The notes: a model not told the origin generated them from the sequence alone. A stretch of 64,000 nt of DNA from Serratia entomophila (GCF_021462285.1 NZ_CP082787.1:1922001-1986000), one strand, 5' to 3'. Counted from the first letter of the stretch, positions 49,214 through 59,234 are shown. Numbers and translations are program-made.

Positions 49214-49603
49214 ATGCGCTATAGCAAAACCCTGCGTTGTCTGATGGCGCTGGCCTTGCCCGCCGTGTTACTGATGGGCTGCAGTTCGCCGCCCGGCATT
49301 GCGGTGAACGAAGGGCAAACGGTAGTGATGGATTCGTCGGTGCTCACCGCGGGCATTTTGGCTGATACCCCCTCGCTTTCCACCGCTTCGGGGCAGATGA
49401 TGGCCGCCTCGGTGCTCAGCAACAGCCAAACGACGCCGGTGACCGTGCATTACCGCTTCTATTGGTACAACGCGCAGGGGCTGGATATCCGCCCCTTCGA
49501 AGAACCGCGAGAGGTTGTCGTCGCCCCGGGGGCGGAGGTCAAGATTTACTCGCTCAACGGCAACCTGGATGCTAAACGCGCGCGTCTGTATCTGTTCTTG
49601 TAA
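49214..49603 (+). CDS. ycfL: YcfL family lipoprotein
   Basis: This 129-aa lipoprotein has a signal with lipobox LLMGCSS and a beta-rich DUF1425 domain (VTVHYRFYWYNAQGLDIRPFEEPREV, KRARLYLFL). Function is unknown. It lies 12 nt after hinT and 26 nt before lpoB. The second residue after Cys is Ser-Ser, not Asp, so outer-membrane sorting is predicted. Confidence 0.92.
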   Translation: MRYSKTLRCLMALALPAVLLMGCSSPPGIAVNEGQTVVMDSSVLTAGILADTPSLSTASGQMMAASVLSNSQTTPVTVHYRFYWYNAQGLDIRPFEEPREVVVAPGAEVKIYSLNGNLDAKRARLYLFL

Positions 49604-49629
49604 GCTCTTGCCTGGTTTGGAGAGGAAAA

Positions 49630-50220
49630 ATGAAAAAGTATATGTGGGTGGCGCTGGCCGCTTTAACCTTAAGCGGATGCTTGTCGCGCCCGTCTGAGCC
49701 GGAACAGCCGCAGCCGCCGGTTACCGTCGAGCCTGTTACGCCGCCGCCGACGGTGGAGCAACCGCAACCGCCGACCAGCGAGCCGGTGCCGCAGCCGCCA
49801 AAAATCCAGCAGCTTGACTGGCTGGGCAGCGTACAACCGCTGGTGAGTCAGATGTTGAAGGCCGACGGCGTGACCGCCGGCAGCGTGCTGCTGCTGGACA
49901 GCGTAAAGAACAACACCAACGGTTCGCTGCAGACGGCGAAGGCGACTTCCGCGCTGCATAAGGCGCTGGCGTCCAATACCACCTTCAGCGTGGTGCCGGA
50001 AGCGCAGCTGGCGAGCGCCAGGCAGACGCTGGGCCTGTCTTCGGATGACAGCTTCGGCTCGCGCAGCAAGGCCATTGGCCTGGCGCGTATCGTGAGCGCG
50101 CAGTACGTGCTGTACAGCGACGTCAGCGGCGACGTGAAATCGCCAACGCTGGATATGCAACTGATGCTGGTGCAAACCGGTGAAATCGTCTGGTCAGGCA
50201 ATGGCGCCGTTAAACGCTGA
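49630..50220 (+). CDS. lpoB: Penicillin-binding protein activator LpoB
   Basis: This 196-aa outer-membrane lipoprotein stimulates the PBP1b glycosyltransferase/transpeptidase. It has lipobox LSGCLS, a Pro/Glu/Gln-rich disordered stalk (about 22-57) that lets it span the periplasm, and a globular domain beginning IQQLDWLGSVQPLV. ATG 49630 follows GGAGAGG. The 3' end overlaps thiK by 20 nt. Confidence 0.95.
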   Translation: MKKYMWVALAALTLSGCLSRPSEPEQPQPPVTVEPVTPPPTVEQPQPPTSEPVPQPPKIQQLDWLGSVQPLVSQMLKADGVTAGSVLLLDSVKNNTNGSLQTAKATSALHKALASNTTFSVVPEAQLASARQTLGLSSDDSFGSRSKAIGLARIVSAQYVLYSDVSGDVKSPTLDMQLMLVQTGEIVWSGNGAVKR

Positions 50221-51070
50221 GGCCGGGCTGCGACAATTGATGGAACACAGGCTGCCGGCGGTGAATACCGCCGGTTGTCGTTTCAGCCCGGTGCAGGGGC
50301 TGACCGGCGAAAGCTGGCGCATCGACGGTGAGGGCGTTCGGCTGCTGGCGCGCCAGCAAAGCGCCGAAAAATACGCCCTGGGCGTCAGCCGCAAGCGCGA
50401 GGCGCGGCTGTTGCGCCGCTGTGGAAAAGGGTTGGGGCCACAGGTTTTAGCGCAAAATAATCAATGGATTATCCTCGAATGGCTTGTAGGTGACGTCGTC
50501 ACAATTGACGCATTCGAGGCCCTGAATCAGCGCGGTGAACTGGCGGCGATGGTAGCGGCGTTGCACCAACGGCCGCTCAGCGGCTACCGGTTGAACCTGC
50601 AGCGCCAGTTCGCCGATTACTGGCAGCGGTTGGACAGACGCCGCCTGACCCCGGCCTGGCTGCGTTGGCAGCGGCATTTTATGCGGGCGGAGCCGCCCGC
50701 GCCGCTGCAGCTGGCGCCGCTGCATATGGATATTCACCCGGGCAATCTGATCGCCGGCCCCGCCGGGCTGCGGCTGATCGACTGGGAATATGCCGCAGAT
50801 GGCGACGTGGCGTTGGATATCGCCGCGCTGTTTCGCAGCAATGGCTGGGCAGGGGCGCAGCAGCGGCGTTTTCTGCAGGACTATGCGCAGCGCGGTTACC
50901 CTGACGTGGGCCGCCTGCACGCTCAGGTGCAACGCTGGCTGCCGTGGGTGGACTACCTGATGTTGATGTGGTTCGAGGTACGTTGGCGGCAAAGCGGCAA
51001 CGCCGAATTTTTACGCTGGGGCGCGGCGCTGCGCCGGCGTTTTTGTTTATCATCCCCATGTTCTGAATGA
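50201..51070 (+). CDS. thiK: Thiamine kinase ThiK
   Basis: This 289-aa kinase of the aminoglycoside phosphotransferase fold salvages thiamine. It has Brenner's motif with catalytic Asp in LHMDIHPGNLIAG, the metal-binding Asp in LRLIDWEYAADGD and a hinge ILEWLVGDVV. E. coli ThiK is 274 aa. ATG 50201 lies inside the end of lpoB, an overlap of 20 nt. nagZ follows. Confidence 0.92.
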   Translation: MAPLNAEAGLRQLMEHRLPAVNTAGCRFSPVQGLTGESWRIDGEGVRLLARQQSAEKYALGVSRKREARLLRRCGKGLGPQVLAQNNQWIILEWLVGDVVTIDAFEALNQRGELAAMVAALHQRPLSGYRLNLQRQFADYWQRLDRRRLTPAWLRWQRHFMRAEPPAPLQLAPLHMDIHPGNLIAGPAGLRLIDWEYAADGDVALDIAALFRSNGWAGAQQRRFLQDYAQRGYPDVGRLHAQVQRWLPWVDYLMLMWFEVRWRQSGNAEFLRWGAALRRRFCLSSPCSE

Positions 51071-51091
51071 ATATAATGAAGTGAGGTGGCC

Positions 51092-52123
51092 GTGGGCCCA
51101 GTAATGCTAGATGTCGCCAGCTATGAGCTGGATGCCGAAGAACGTGAGATTTTACAGCACCCGCTGGTCGGCGGGCTGATCCTGTTTACCCGTAACTTCC
51201 ACGACGCGGAACAGCTGCGCGAACTGGTGCGCCAGATCCGCGCGGCATCGCACGATCGGCTGGTCGTGGCGGTGGATCAAGAGGGCGGGCGCGTGCAGCG
51301 TTTCCGCGAAGGCTTTACCCGCCTGCCGGCGGCGCAGTCGTTCGCCGCGCTGAACGACGCGCAGGAAGGCGGCCGCCTGGCGCAGGAGGCCGGCTGGCTG
51401 ATGGCGGCGGAAATGATCGCGCAGGACATCGATATCAGCTTTGCACCGGTGCTGGATATCGGCCACGGCAGCGCCGCGATTGGCGAACGCGCGTTCCACA
51501 GCGATCCGCAGCAGGCGCTGGCGATGGCCGAGCGGTTTATCCAGGGCATGCACAGCGCCGGGATGAAAACCACCGGTAAACATTTCCCGGGGCATGGCGC
51601 GGTCAGCGCCGACTCGCACAAGGAAACCCCGCGCGATCCGCGGCCGCTGGCGCAGATCCGCGAGCACGACATGGCGATTTTCCGTGAGTTGATCAACCGC
51701 CAGTTGCTGGACGCGGTGATGCCGGCGCACGTCATCTATACTGAAGCGGACCCGCGCCCGGCCAGCGGCTCACCCTACTGGCTGAAGCAGATTCTGCGGC
51801 AAGAACTGGGCTTTGACGGCGTGATTTTCTCCGACGATCTGTCGATGGAAGGGGCGGCGATCATGGGCAGCTATGCCGAACGCGGCCAGGCGGCGCTGGA
51901 CGCCGGCTGCGATATGATCCTGGTGTGCAACAATCGCGCCGGTGCGGTGAGCGTGTTGGATAACCTGTCCCCGGTCAAAGCGGAGAAGGTTAAGCGGTTA
52001 TATCATCGCGGTCAGTTCACCCGTCAGGAGCTGCGCGATTCCGAGCGGTGGCAGCAGGCGCACCGGGCGCTGAGCGCACTGAGCGAACGCTGGGAGGAGC
52101 ACAAGCAGCGTTTCCAGGGGTGA
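51092..52123 (+). CDS. nagZ: Beta-N-acetylhexosaminidase NagZ
   Basis: This 343-aa cytosolic glycoside hydrolase (GH3) removes GlcNAc from anhydromuropeptides; its products feed AmpR-AmpC induction in organisms with chromosomal AmpC, as Serratia has. Catalytic elements are [17 protein letters not shown], the His-Asp-containing loop [16 protein letters not shown] and the nucleophile Asp in [14 protein letters not shown] 51092 gives the E. coli N-terminus (MGPVMLDV) behind GAGG; GTG 51086 is an alternative. Confidence 0.95.
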   Translation: MGPVMLDVASYELDAEEREILQHPLVGGLILFTRNFHDAEQLRELVRQIRAASHDRLVVAVDQEGGRVQRFREGFTRLPAAQSFAALNDAQEGGRLAQEAGWLMAAEMIAQDIDISFAPVLDIGHGSAAIGERAFHSDPQQALAMAERFIQGMHSAGMKTTGKHFPGHGAVSADSHKETPRDPRPLAQIREHDMAIFRELINRQLLDAVMPAHVIYTEADPRPASGSPYWLKQILRQELGFDGVIFSDDLSMEGAAIMGSYAERGQAALDAGCDMILVCNNRAGAVSVLDNLSPVKAEKVKRLYHRGQFTRQELRDSERWQQAHRALSALSERWEEHKQRFQG

Positions 52124-52204
52124 ATCCACAGCGCCGCGACGCGGCGCAGAGCAGAAATGATGAGGGTTTGCGTGCGCAACCCTCAGCTTATTGCGAGGAT
52201 CCAC

Positions 52205-52747
52205 ATGATTATCTATTTGCACGGCTTCGATTCCACCAGCCCCGGCAATCATGAAAAGGTGTTACAGCTGCAGTTCATCGATCCGGACGTGCGTTTTATC
52301 AGCTACAGCACCCGGCATCCGCGCCACGACATGCAGCATCTGTTGAAAGAGGTGGACAAGGCGGTGCAGCAGGAGGGGGATAGCCATCCGCTGATCTGCG
52401 GGGTGGGGCTCGGTGGCTTCTGGGCCGAGCGTATCGGCTTTTTGTGCGGCATTCGCCAGGCTATCTTCAACCCTAACCTGTACCCCGAAGAGCATATGCA
52501 CGGCAAGATAGACCGGCCGGAGGAGTATCGCGATATCGCCACCAAGTGCGTCGAGGACTTCCGCGAGAAAAACCGCGATCGTTGCCTGGTGGTGCTGTCG
52601 CGCCATGATGAAGTGTTGGACAGCCGGCGCAGCGCTGCGTTGCTGCATCATTATTATGAAATCGTCTGGGATGAGCAGCAGACCCACAAGTTCAAAAACA
52701 TCTCGCCGCATCTGCAGCGCATCAAGGCGTTCAAGAGCCTGGGTTAA
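52205..52747 (+). CDS. ycfP: YcfP, alpha/beta-hydrolase-like protein
   Basis: This 180-aa protein is nearly identical to E. coli YcfP (180 aa). The fold is alpha/beta hydrolase: [18 protein letters not shown], but the nucleophile elbow reads GVGLGG, without the Ser/Cys nucleophile of GxSxG. A His in the C-terminal QTHKFKN remains. It may therefore be non-catalytic or use another residue. ATG 52205 was chosen by family start. It lies 81 nt after nagZ. Confidence 0.93.
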   Translation: MIIYLHGFDSTSPGNHEKVLQLQFIDPDVRFISYSTRHPRHDMQHLLKEVDKAVQQEGDSHPLICGVGLGGFWAERIGFLCGIRQAIFNPNLYPEEHMHGKIDRPEEYRDIATKCVEDFREKNRDRCLVVLSRHDEVLDSRRSAALLHHYYEIVWDEQQTHKFKNISPHLQRIKAFKSLG

Positions 52748-52930
52748 CAGTTTTATAACGCCGGCGTGGGCCGCAATTATTGCTTTTATCGGCAATAAAC
52801 TGCGGCTTTTGTTCGCCATGCGGCAGAATTATGGTGGGCAATCGGCAGAATGCGAAACTGTGACTCAGCGCTAACTATTTGAATCGCAATCCCCAAAAAT
52901 ACCCCCAGTCCACCCTTTAACCAAAAAAAT

Positions 52931-52944
52931 TTGATGTACGTCAA
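52931..52944. promoter_or_regulatory. FNR site upstream of ndh
   Basis: TTGATGTACGTCAA matches the FNR consensus TTGAT-N4-ATCAA in all but one position. It lies about 135 bp before the ndh start. FNR represses ndh anaerobically in E. coli through sites in its promoter. Confidence 0.75.
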
Positions 52945-53079
52945 TTTTGGTATGACCAAATAACCTCACATGCTATTCTGGCTGCAGACAGCAGGTTTAT
53001 TTTACGCGAACCCTATGTATTCTAAGGATATTGTTTCTTTACCCTTGGATAACAATTGGTTCACATTTAGGGGGTTATT

Positions 53080-54384
53080 TTGACAACGCCAAAGAAAAAA
53101 ATCGTCATTGTCGGCGGCGGCGCCGGCGGCCTGGAGCTGGCGACCAGCCTGGGGCGCAAGCTCGGCCGCAAGAACAAAGCGGAAATCACCTTGGTGGACC
53201 GCAACCACAGCCACCTGTGGAAACCGCTGCTGCACGAAGTCGCCACCGGTTCCCTCGACGACGGTGTGGACGCGCTAAGCTATCTGGCGCATGCGCGCAA
53301 CCATCACTTCAGCTTCCAGCTGGGTTCGCTGACCAACATCAATCGCGAGACGCAAACGCTGCAGCTGGCGCAAATCTGCGACGAGCAGGGCGGCGAACTG
53401 GTGCCGGCGCGCGAACTGCCTTACGACATCCTGGTGATGGCGCTGGGCAGCACGTCGAACGACTTTGGTACGCCGGGCGTGAAGGAAAACTGCATCTTCC
53501 TGGACAACCCGCATCAGGCGCGCCGTTTCCACAACGAAATGCTTAACCTGTTCCTCAAGTTCTCGGCGCAGCCGGGGCAGAAAGAACGGGTGAACATCGC
53601 CATCGTCGGCGGCGGCGCTACCGGCGTTGAGCTGTCGGCAGAGCTGCATAACGCGGTGAAACAGCTGCACAGCTACGGTTTTGAAGGCCTGGACAACAGC
53701 GCGCTGAACGTGACGCTGGTCGAAGCCGGTGAACGCATTCTGCCGGCGCTGCCGCCGCGCATTTCCGCCGCGGCGCACCAGGAGCTGAACAAGCTCGGCG
53801 TGCGGGTGCTGACCAACACCATGGTCACCAGCGCCGACGCCAAGGGCCTGAACACCAAGGGCGGCGAGTTTATCGACGCCGATCTGATGGTATGGGCGGC
53901 CGGCATCAAAGCGCCGGACTTTATGAAGGACATCGGCGGGTTGGAAACCAACCGCATCAACCAACTGGTGGTTGAACCGACCTTGCAGAGCACGCGGGAT
54001 CCGAACATTTTCGCTATCGGCGACTGCGCCTCCTGCCCGAAAGAGGGCGGCGGTTTTGTGCCGCCGCGCGCTCAGTCGGCGCACCAGATGGCCTCACGCT
54101 GCTTCACCAACATTCTGGCGCTGATGAACGGCCAGACGCTGAAGCCTTACGTGTACAAAGACCACGGTTCGCTGGTGTCGCTTTCCCGCTTCAGCACCGT
54201 CGGCAGCCTGATGGGCAACCTGATGCGCGGTTCGATGATGGTCGAAGGGCGCATTGCGCGCTTCGTCTACATCTCGCTGTACCGCATGCACCAGGTGGCG
54301 CTGCACGGCTATATCAAAACCGGCCTGATGATGCTGGTGGGCGGCATTAACCGGGTGATCCGCCCGCGCCTGAAAATGCACTAA
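53080..54384 (+). CDS. ndh: NADH:quinone oxidoreductase type II (Ndh)
   Basis: This 434-aa membrane-bound, non-proton-pumping NADH dehydrogenase has two dinucleotide folds ([14 protein letters not shown] at residue 10; [16 protein letters not shown] near 175), the [15 protein letters not shown] and AIGDCASCP blocks, and an amphipathic C-terminus ending [11 protein letters not shown]. It is collinear with E. coli Ndh. The start is TTG 53080 behind AGGGGG. The FNR site upstream suggests aerobic expression. A terminator follows. Confidence 0.96.
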   Translation: MTTPKKKIVIVGGGAGGLELATSLGRKLGRKNKAEITLVDRNHSHLWKPLLHEVATGSLDDGVDALSYLAHARNHHFSFQLGSLTNINRETQTLQLAQICDEQGGELVPARELPYDILVMALGSTSNDFGTPGVKENCIFLDNPHQARRFHNEMLNLFLKFSAQPGQKERVNIAIVGGGATGVELSAELHNAVKQLHSYGFEGLDNSALNVTLVEAGERILPALPPRISAAAHQELNKLGVRVLTNTMVTSADAKGLNTKGGEFIDADLMVWAAGIKAPDFMKDIGGLETNRINQLVVEPTLQSTRDPNIFAIGDCASCPKEGGGFVPPRAQSAHQMASRCFTNILALMNGQTLKPYVYKDHGSLVSLSRFSTVGSLMGNLMRGSMMVEGRIARFVYISLYRMHQVALHGYIKTGLMMLVGGINRVIRPRLKMH

Positions 54385-54400
54385 AACGCACTGCGCCACA

Positions 54401-54436
54401 CCAACCCACGCCGGTTCGCCCGCGTGGGTTTTTTAT
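54401..54436 (+). terminator. Rho-independent terminator of ndh
   Basis: AACCCACGC / GCGTGGGTT with a 10-nt loop is followed by six T residues. Confidence 0.9.
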
Positions 54437-54744
54437 TTCCCGCCTCTGCGAGAATGGCGGCGGTAGCGGCTTTGGCCGGCAGCAAAGGTGGGGCGTATGG
54501 GTAAAATTCTTAAGATTCCTCCTAAACAACGGCAGACTGCCCGGTTTCCAGCATTTTTGGTCCCCTTGTCTTATTGCGGGGTTTCGGAACATTGTGCAGA
54601 CTTTACCTCGTTTACAGACGGCGCGTCGCGCACGCCGTAAACCGGGATGCCACATGCCGCCGATACGCAAAATAATAAGCGTGGTGCAATGTTGGTAGCG
54701 TCCCCCGGGATAAAATGCGTGGTAACACTTTCAGGAGGTTTCCT
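54437..54744 (+). promoter_or_regulatory. ndh-ycfJ intergenic region with an Rcs-box-like sequence
   Basis: This 308-bp region has no coding sequence. It contains TAAGATTCCTCCTA at 54511-54524, which resembles RcsB/RcsAB boxes (11 of 14 positions to TAAGAATATTCCTA). The ycfJ ribosome binding site AGGAGG lies at the end. A specific promoter could not be fixed. Confidence 0.4.
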
Positions 54745-55281
54745 GTGAACAAGTCAATGTTAGCCGGTGTTGGGATTGGTATCGCTGCCGCTCTGGGGAT
54801 CGCCGCGGTAGCTAGCCTGGACGTCTTTTCTTCCGGCCCGCAGTTCGCGCAGGTTCTGGCCGCAACGCCGATTAAAGAAACCATCAAGACGCCGCGTCAG
54901 GAGTGTCGCAACGTCACAGTGACGCACCGTGCGCCGGTGCAGGATGAAAACCGTATCGCCGGTTCGGTGCTGGGCGCGGTAGCCGGCGGTGTGATTGGCC
55001 ACCAGTTCGGTGGCGGCCGCGGCCGCGATGTCGCCACCGTGGTTGGCGCGTTGGGCGGCGGCTATGCCGGCAACCAGGTGCAGGGCGCGATGCAAAACAA
55101 CGACGTGCGCACCAGCACGCAGCAGCGTTGCAGAACGGTCTACGACAAGTCGCAGAAAATGCTGGGTTATGACGTGACTTACAAAATCGGCAATCAGCAG
55201 GGCAAAATCCGTATGGATCACGATCCCGGCACTCAGATCCCGCTGGATAAAAGCGGCCAACTGGTGCTGAATAAAGCCTGA
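54745..55281 (+). CDS. ycfJ: Glycine-zipper protein YcfJ
   Basis: This 178-aa envelope protein is close to E. coli YcfJ (179 aa): an N-terminal hydrophobic anchor (MLAGVGIGIAAALGIAAVASL), a paired Cys (RQECRNVTVTH and QQRCRTVYDK) and a glycine zipper (SVLGAVAGGVIGHQFGGG and VVGALGGGYAGNQ). The start is GTG 54745 behind a perfect AGGAGG. Function is unknown; the glycine zipper suggests membrane insertion or stress-related roles. Confidence 0.92.
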   Translation: MNKSMLAGVGIGIAAALGIAAVASLDVFSSGPQFAQVLAATPIKETIKTPRQECRNVTVTHRAPVQDENRIAGSVLGAVAGGVIGHQFGGGRGRDVATVVGALGGGYAGNQVQGAMQNNDVRTSTQQRCRTVYDKSQKMLGYDVTYKIGNQQGKIRMDHDPGTQIPLDKSGQLVLNKA

Positions 55282-55460
55282 TTGCAGAGCTGAGAATTAA
55301 ACCCGCGGATAGTGTTAGTTCTGATCGTTTAACCCGGTTAAGCGAGCGGCGTTAACATTAACGCGGGTTTCTGCTTTTTTGTTCCCGGCAAAGCGCGCGC
55401 AGCCTAATGTATGCGTGCGATTTCACCGGCCGTAACTTCAAAAATGCCGCCATGTTTGTT

Positions 55461-55477
55461 ATATTATTGTGCAATAT
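55461..55477. promoter_or_regulatory. Inverted repeat upstream of the Rrf2-type regulator
   Basis: ATATT-N7-AATAT (ATATTATTGTGCAATAT) lies about 70 bp before the regulator start, in an AT-rich patch of otherwise GC-rich DNA. Rrf2 proteins often bind such AT-rich palindromes, so autoregulation is possible. Confidence 0.4.
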
Positions 55478-55544
55478 GAGCGCGATGTTATGGCGCTGAG
55501 CCACATCGGCAAACCCGAGATTTTCGTCTCTTAGAGATAACGAC

Positions 55545-56024
55545 ATGTTAGATTTTCGCTTTCCGACAGCGTTGCAAATGGTCCTTAGCGTCGCCGTAGC
55601 TGAGAAGCAGGGCGTGCGCTCAACCAGCGCCATCCTCGCAGCCGGTCTGGAAGCCAACCCCAGCTTTATCCGCAAACTGATGGTGCCGTTGACCAAAGAC
55701 GGCATTATCGTCTCCACCCTGGGCCGTAACGGTTCGATTCACCTCGGCCGCCCGGCGGATCAGATCACCCTGCGCGACATCTATCTGGCGGTGATCGACG
55801 ACAAACGCATCTGGGCTGCGCGCCCTGAAGTGCCGGCCCGTTGCCTGGTGAGCGCTAACGCCTGCTGGTATTTCAAGTCAGTGGTGAACGAAGCGGAGCA
55901 GGCATCGCTCGAGGTGCTGGCGCGCCATACCGTGGCCGATTCGCTGGCCGAACTGGAGCGGGGCGACAAGCGCGCCTGTGCGGAATACGCCGCGGCTCAA
56001 GAGGCGGAAGCCGCCGCCAAATAA
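55545..56024 (+). CDS. oqxR: Rrf2 family repressor, OqxR/SdeS-like
   Basis: This 159-aa Rrf2 (BadM-type) winged-helix regulator starts MLDFRFPTALQMVLSVAVAEKQG, with the recognition region NPSFIRKLMVPLTKDGIIVSTLGRNGSIHLGRP. The usual three-Cys Fe-S cluster is incomplete: only RCLVSANAC in the middle plus a distant Cys, so redox sensing by Fe-S is doubtful. It is convergent with the oqxAB-like pump, exactly where Klebsiella has oqxR, and a BadM-type repressor of sdeAB is described in S. marcescens. Identity with those is by resemblance and position. Confidence 0.85.
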   Translation: MLDFRFPTALQMVLSVAVAEKQGVRSTSAILAAGLEANPSFIRKLMVPLTKDGIIVSTLGRNGSIHLGRPADQITLRDIYLAVIDDKRIWAARPEVPARCLVSANACWYFKSVVNEAEQASLEVLARHTVADSLAELERGDKRACAEYAAAQEAEAAAK

Positions 56025-56044
56025 TCTGTGGGCATCGCGCAAAG

Positions 56045-56076
56045 AAAAAGGTCGGGTATTAACCCGACCTTTTTGC
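56045..56076. terminator. Bidirectional terminator between oqxR and oqxB
   Basis: AAAAGGTCGGGT / ACCCGACCTTTT forms a 12-bp stem with a 4-nt loop, with A and T runs on the two sides. Confidence 0.9.
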
Positions 56077-56090
56077 ATTTCAGCGGGCGA

Positions 56091-59000
56091 TTACGCCGGC
56101 CGTTGCTGTGCTTTGCGCGCAACCATGCGCCGCAACGTGACGTAGAACACCGGCGTCAGGAACAGCCCGAACAGCGTCACGCCCAACATGCCGGAGAACA
56201 CCGTAATGCCGGTAACGCCGCGCACTTCCGCGCCGGCGCCATGCCCCAGGATCAGCGGTATGGTACCGGCGATAAAGGCGATGGAGGTCATCACTATCGG
56301 GCGTAAACGCAGGCGGCAGGCTTCCAGCGCCGCTTCGACGATACCTTTGCCCTGCATTTCCAGCTCGCGGGCGAACTCGACGATCAGGATGGCGTTCTTA
56401 CAGGCCAACCCCATCAGCACCACCAGCCCAACCTGCACAAACACGTTGTTGTCGCCGCCGGTCAGCCACACGCCGAACAGCGCCGAAAGCATGGTCATCG
56501 GCACGATCAGGATCACCGCCAACGGCAGCGTCCAGCTTTCATACAGCGCCGCCAGCGCCAGAAACGCCAGCAGCACCGCCACCGGGAACACCACCAACGC
56601 CGCGTTGCCCTGGGTCGACTGCTGGTAGCTCAGATCGGTCCACTGAATGTTCATGCCGTTTGGCAGCAGTTTGCCGGCCATCTGCGTCAGTGCGCTCATC
56701 GCCTGTGAAGAGGACAGCACGCGCGGATCGGCATCGCCAATCAGGTCCGCCGCCGGGAAGCCGTTATAGCGGATCACCGGATCGGGGCCGTAGGTGGTGC
56801 CGATGCTGACCATGCTGCCGATCGGCACCATTTCGCCTTTATCATTACGGGTGCGCAGGTTGGCGATGTCCTCGACGCTGTCGCGGAACTGGCCGTCGGC
56901 CTGCGCCATCACCTTCCAGGTGCGGCCGTAGCGGTTGAAGTCGTTGATGTAGGACGAACCCAGGTAAGTCTGCAGGGTGCTGAACAGCGCGTTGAGCGGC
57001 ACCCCCTGCGCCTTGGCCTTGTCGCGATCGATCTTTGCATCCAGCTGCGGCACGTTGGCCTGATAAGACGAGATCGGGAACCCCATGCCCGGCGTCTGCA
57101 TGATGGCGCCAGACAGAGTATTGACTGCCGTTTGCAGCGCACCGTAGCCCAGGCCGGCGCGGTCCTGCACGTACAGCGAGTAACCGGATCCCTGGCCGAT
57201 GCCGAGGATCGGCGGCGGCATGATCGAGAAGGCGAAGCCTTCCTGGATCTGCGAAATGCGCGCGTTGATCTCGGCGTTGATTTGCGCCGCGCTGCGGGTA
57301 CGGGTGCTCAGCGATTCCAACGCGAAAAATACCGTGCCGGTATTCGGCGTGTTGGTGAACTGCAGCGCGTTCAGGCCCGGGAAGGCCACCGCATCCGTAA
57401 CGCCCTCGACGCTCAGGCCGATGGCGCTCATTTTGCGGATCACCGCATCGGTGCGCTCCAGCGACGCGCCTTCCGGCATCTTGACGCCGCCGATCAGGTA
57501 CAGCTTATCCTGGGTGGGGATAAAGCCGCCCGGCACGGTTTTGAACATCACGCCGGCGGCGCACAGCAGCAGCAGATACACCGCGAATACCGCGCCGCGG
57601 CGGCCCAGCACGCGGGAAACTCCGCGCTGGTAGCGCTGGGAGCTGCTGGCGAAGAAGCGGTTGAACGGGCGGAACAACCAGCCGAACAGCCGATCGATCA
57701 GGCGCGTCGGCACATCTTTCGGCGCGCCGTGCGGCTTCAGCAGCAGGGCGGCCAGCGCCGGCGACAGGGTCAGCGAGTTGATGGCGGAGATCACCGTCGA
57801 AATGGCGATGGTGACGGCGAACTGCTTGTAGAATTGGCCGGTGACGCCGGACAGGAACGCCATCGGCACGAACACCGCGCACAGCACCACGGCGATGGCG
57901 ATAATCGGCCCGGAGACCTCGCGCATCGCCTGATGCGCCGCCGCCAGCGGCGATAGCCCTTCTTCGATATTGCGTTCGACGTTTTCCACCACCACGATGG
58001 CGTCGTCCACCACGATACCGATCGCCAACACCAGTCCGAACAGGCTCAGCGTATTGAGCGAGAACCCGAGCAGGTACAGCGCGGCGAAGGTGCCGACGAT
58101 GGAAATAGGCACCGCCAGCAGTGGGATGATCGAGGCGCGCCAGGTTTGCAGGAACAGAATCACCACCAGCACCACCAGGATCACCGCTTCGAGCAGGGTA
58201 TCCACCACTGCGCGGATCGAATCGCGCACGAATACCGTGGGATCATAAGGGGATTTCCAGCTCATGCCGTCCGGGAAACGGGTGGCCAGTTCTGCCATCT
58301 TGCCGCGCACTGCATCCGACAGCGCGATGGCGTTGGCGCCCGGCGCCTGGAAAATACCGATGCCTACCGCATCCTTGTTGTTGAGCTGGGCGCGCAGCGC
58401 GTAACTGCCGGAGCCCATTTCGATGCGCGCCACGTCGCGCAGCCGCACTATCTCGCCGTTGTCGCCGCTCTTGAGGATGATATCGCCGAACTCCTCCTCG
58501 GTCTGCAGGCGGCCCCGCGCGTTGATCGACAGCAGATAATCACTGCGGGTCGGCATAGGTTCGGCGCCCAGCTGGCCGGCGGAAACCTGTACGTTCTGTT
58601 CCTGCATGGCGCTGACCACGTCGGAAGCGGTCAGCCCGCGTGCTGCGACTTTGTTCGGATCCAGCCAAATGCGCATCGCATACTCGCCGGCGCCGAAGAT
58701 CTGCACCTGGCCGACGCCCGGCAGGCGAGCCAGCTCATCCTTGACCTTCAGGGTGGCGTAGTTGCGCAGATACAGCGAATCATACTTGCCGGAAGGCGAC
58801 ACCAGGTGCACCACCAGCGTCAGCGCCGGCGATTGCTTTTGGGTGGTGATGCCCTGGCGGCGCACGTCTTCCGGCAGGCGCGCCTCGGCCTGCGCCACGC
58901 GGTTTTGCACCTGCACCTGTGCCTGATCGGGATCGGTGCCCGGGCGGAAGGTCACGGTGGTCACCAGTACGCCGTCGGAACCGGCCACCGATTTCATGTA

Positions 59001-59234
59001 CATCATGTTTTCGACGCCGTTGATCGCTTCTTCCAGCGGCGTGGCCACCGTTTCAGCGATCTCCTTCGGGTTGGCGCCCGGGTATTCGGCGCGCACCTGC
59101 ACGCTGGGCGGTACCACGTCCGGGTACTCGCTGATGGGCAGCAGCGGGATGGCGATCACCCCACCGACAAAAATCAGGATCGACAGGACCGCGGCGAAAA
59201 TCGGCCGGTCGATGAAAAAACGGGAAAAGTCCAT
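56091..59234 (-). CDS. oqxB: RND multidrug efflux permease, OqxB/SdeB-type
   Basis: This 1047-aa hydrophobe/amphiphile efflux (HAE-1) RND pump starts MDFSRFFIDRPIFAAVLSIL. It has 12 membrane helices with two large periplasmic domains, the proton-relay Asp pair in GIVVDDAIVVVENVERN (helix 4) and the Lys in GLACKNAILIVEFA (helix 10). It resembles Klebsiella OqxB and Pseudomonas MexF throughout and is probably the pump called SdeB in S. marcescens, which exports fluoroquinolones, chloramphenicol and biocides. It is 24 nt downstream of the adaptor gene. An outer-membrane channel is not encoded here, so TolC is likely used. Confidence 0.94.
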   Translation of the reverse strand: MDFSRFFIDRPIFAAVLSILIFVGGVIAIPLLPISEYPDVVPPSVQVRAEYPGANPKEIAETVATPLEEAINGVENMMYMKSVAGSDGVLVTTVTFRPGTDPDQAQVQVQNRVAQAEARLPEDVRRQGITTQKQSPALTLVVHLVSPSGKYDSLYLRNYATLKVKDELARLPGVGQVQIFGAGEYAMRIWLDPNKVAARGLTASDVVSAMQEQNVQVSAGQLGAEPMPTRSDYLLSINARGRLQTEEEFGDIILKSGDNGEIVRLRDVARIEMGSGSYALRAQLNNKDAVGIGIFQAPGANAIALSDAVRGKMAELATRFPDGMSWKSPYDPTVFVRDSIRAVVDTLLEAVILVVLVVILFLQTWRASIIPLLAVPISIVGTFAALYLLGFSLNTLSLFGLVLAIGIVVDDAIVVVENVERNIEEGLSPLAAAHQAMREVSGPIIAIAVVLCAVFVPMAFLSGVTGQFYKQFAVTIAISTVISAINSLTLSPALAALLLKPHGAPKDVPTRLIDRLFGWLFRPFNRFFASSSQRYQRGVSRVLGRRGAVFAVYLLLLCAAGVMFKTVPGGFIPTQDKLYLIGGVKMPEGASLERTDAVIRKMSAIGLSVEGVTDAVAFPGLNALQFTNTPNTGTVFFALESLSTRTRSAAQINAEINARISQIQEGFAFSIMPPPILGIGQGSGYSLYVQDRAGLGYGALQTAVNTLSGAIMQTPGMGFPISSYQANVPQLDAKIDRDKAKAQGVPLNALFSTLQTYLGSSYINDFNRYGRTWKVMAQADGQFRDSVEDIANLRTRNDKGEMVPIGSMVSIGTTYGPDPVIRYNGFPAADLIGDADPRVLSSSQAMSALTQMAGKLLPNGMNIQWTDLSYQQSTQGNAALVVFPVAVLLAFLALAALYESWTLPLAVILIVPMTMLSALFGVWLTGGDNNVFVQVGLVVLMGLACKNAILIVEFARELEMQGKGIVEAALEACRLRLRPIVMTSIAFIAGTIPLILGHGAGAEVRGVTGITVFSGMLGVTLFGLFLTPVFYVTLRRMVARKAQQRPA

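Noticed and set aside
52743..52874. Short frame after ycfP on the plus strand
   Set aside because: It overlaps the ycfP end out of frame and runs into the ndh promoter region. No ribosome binding site is present.
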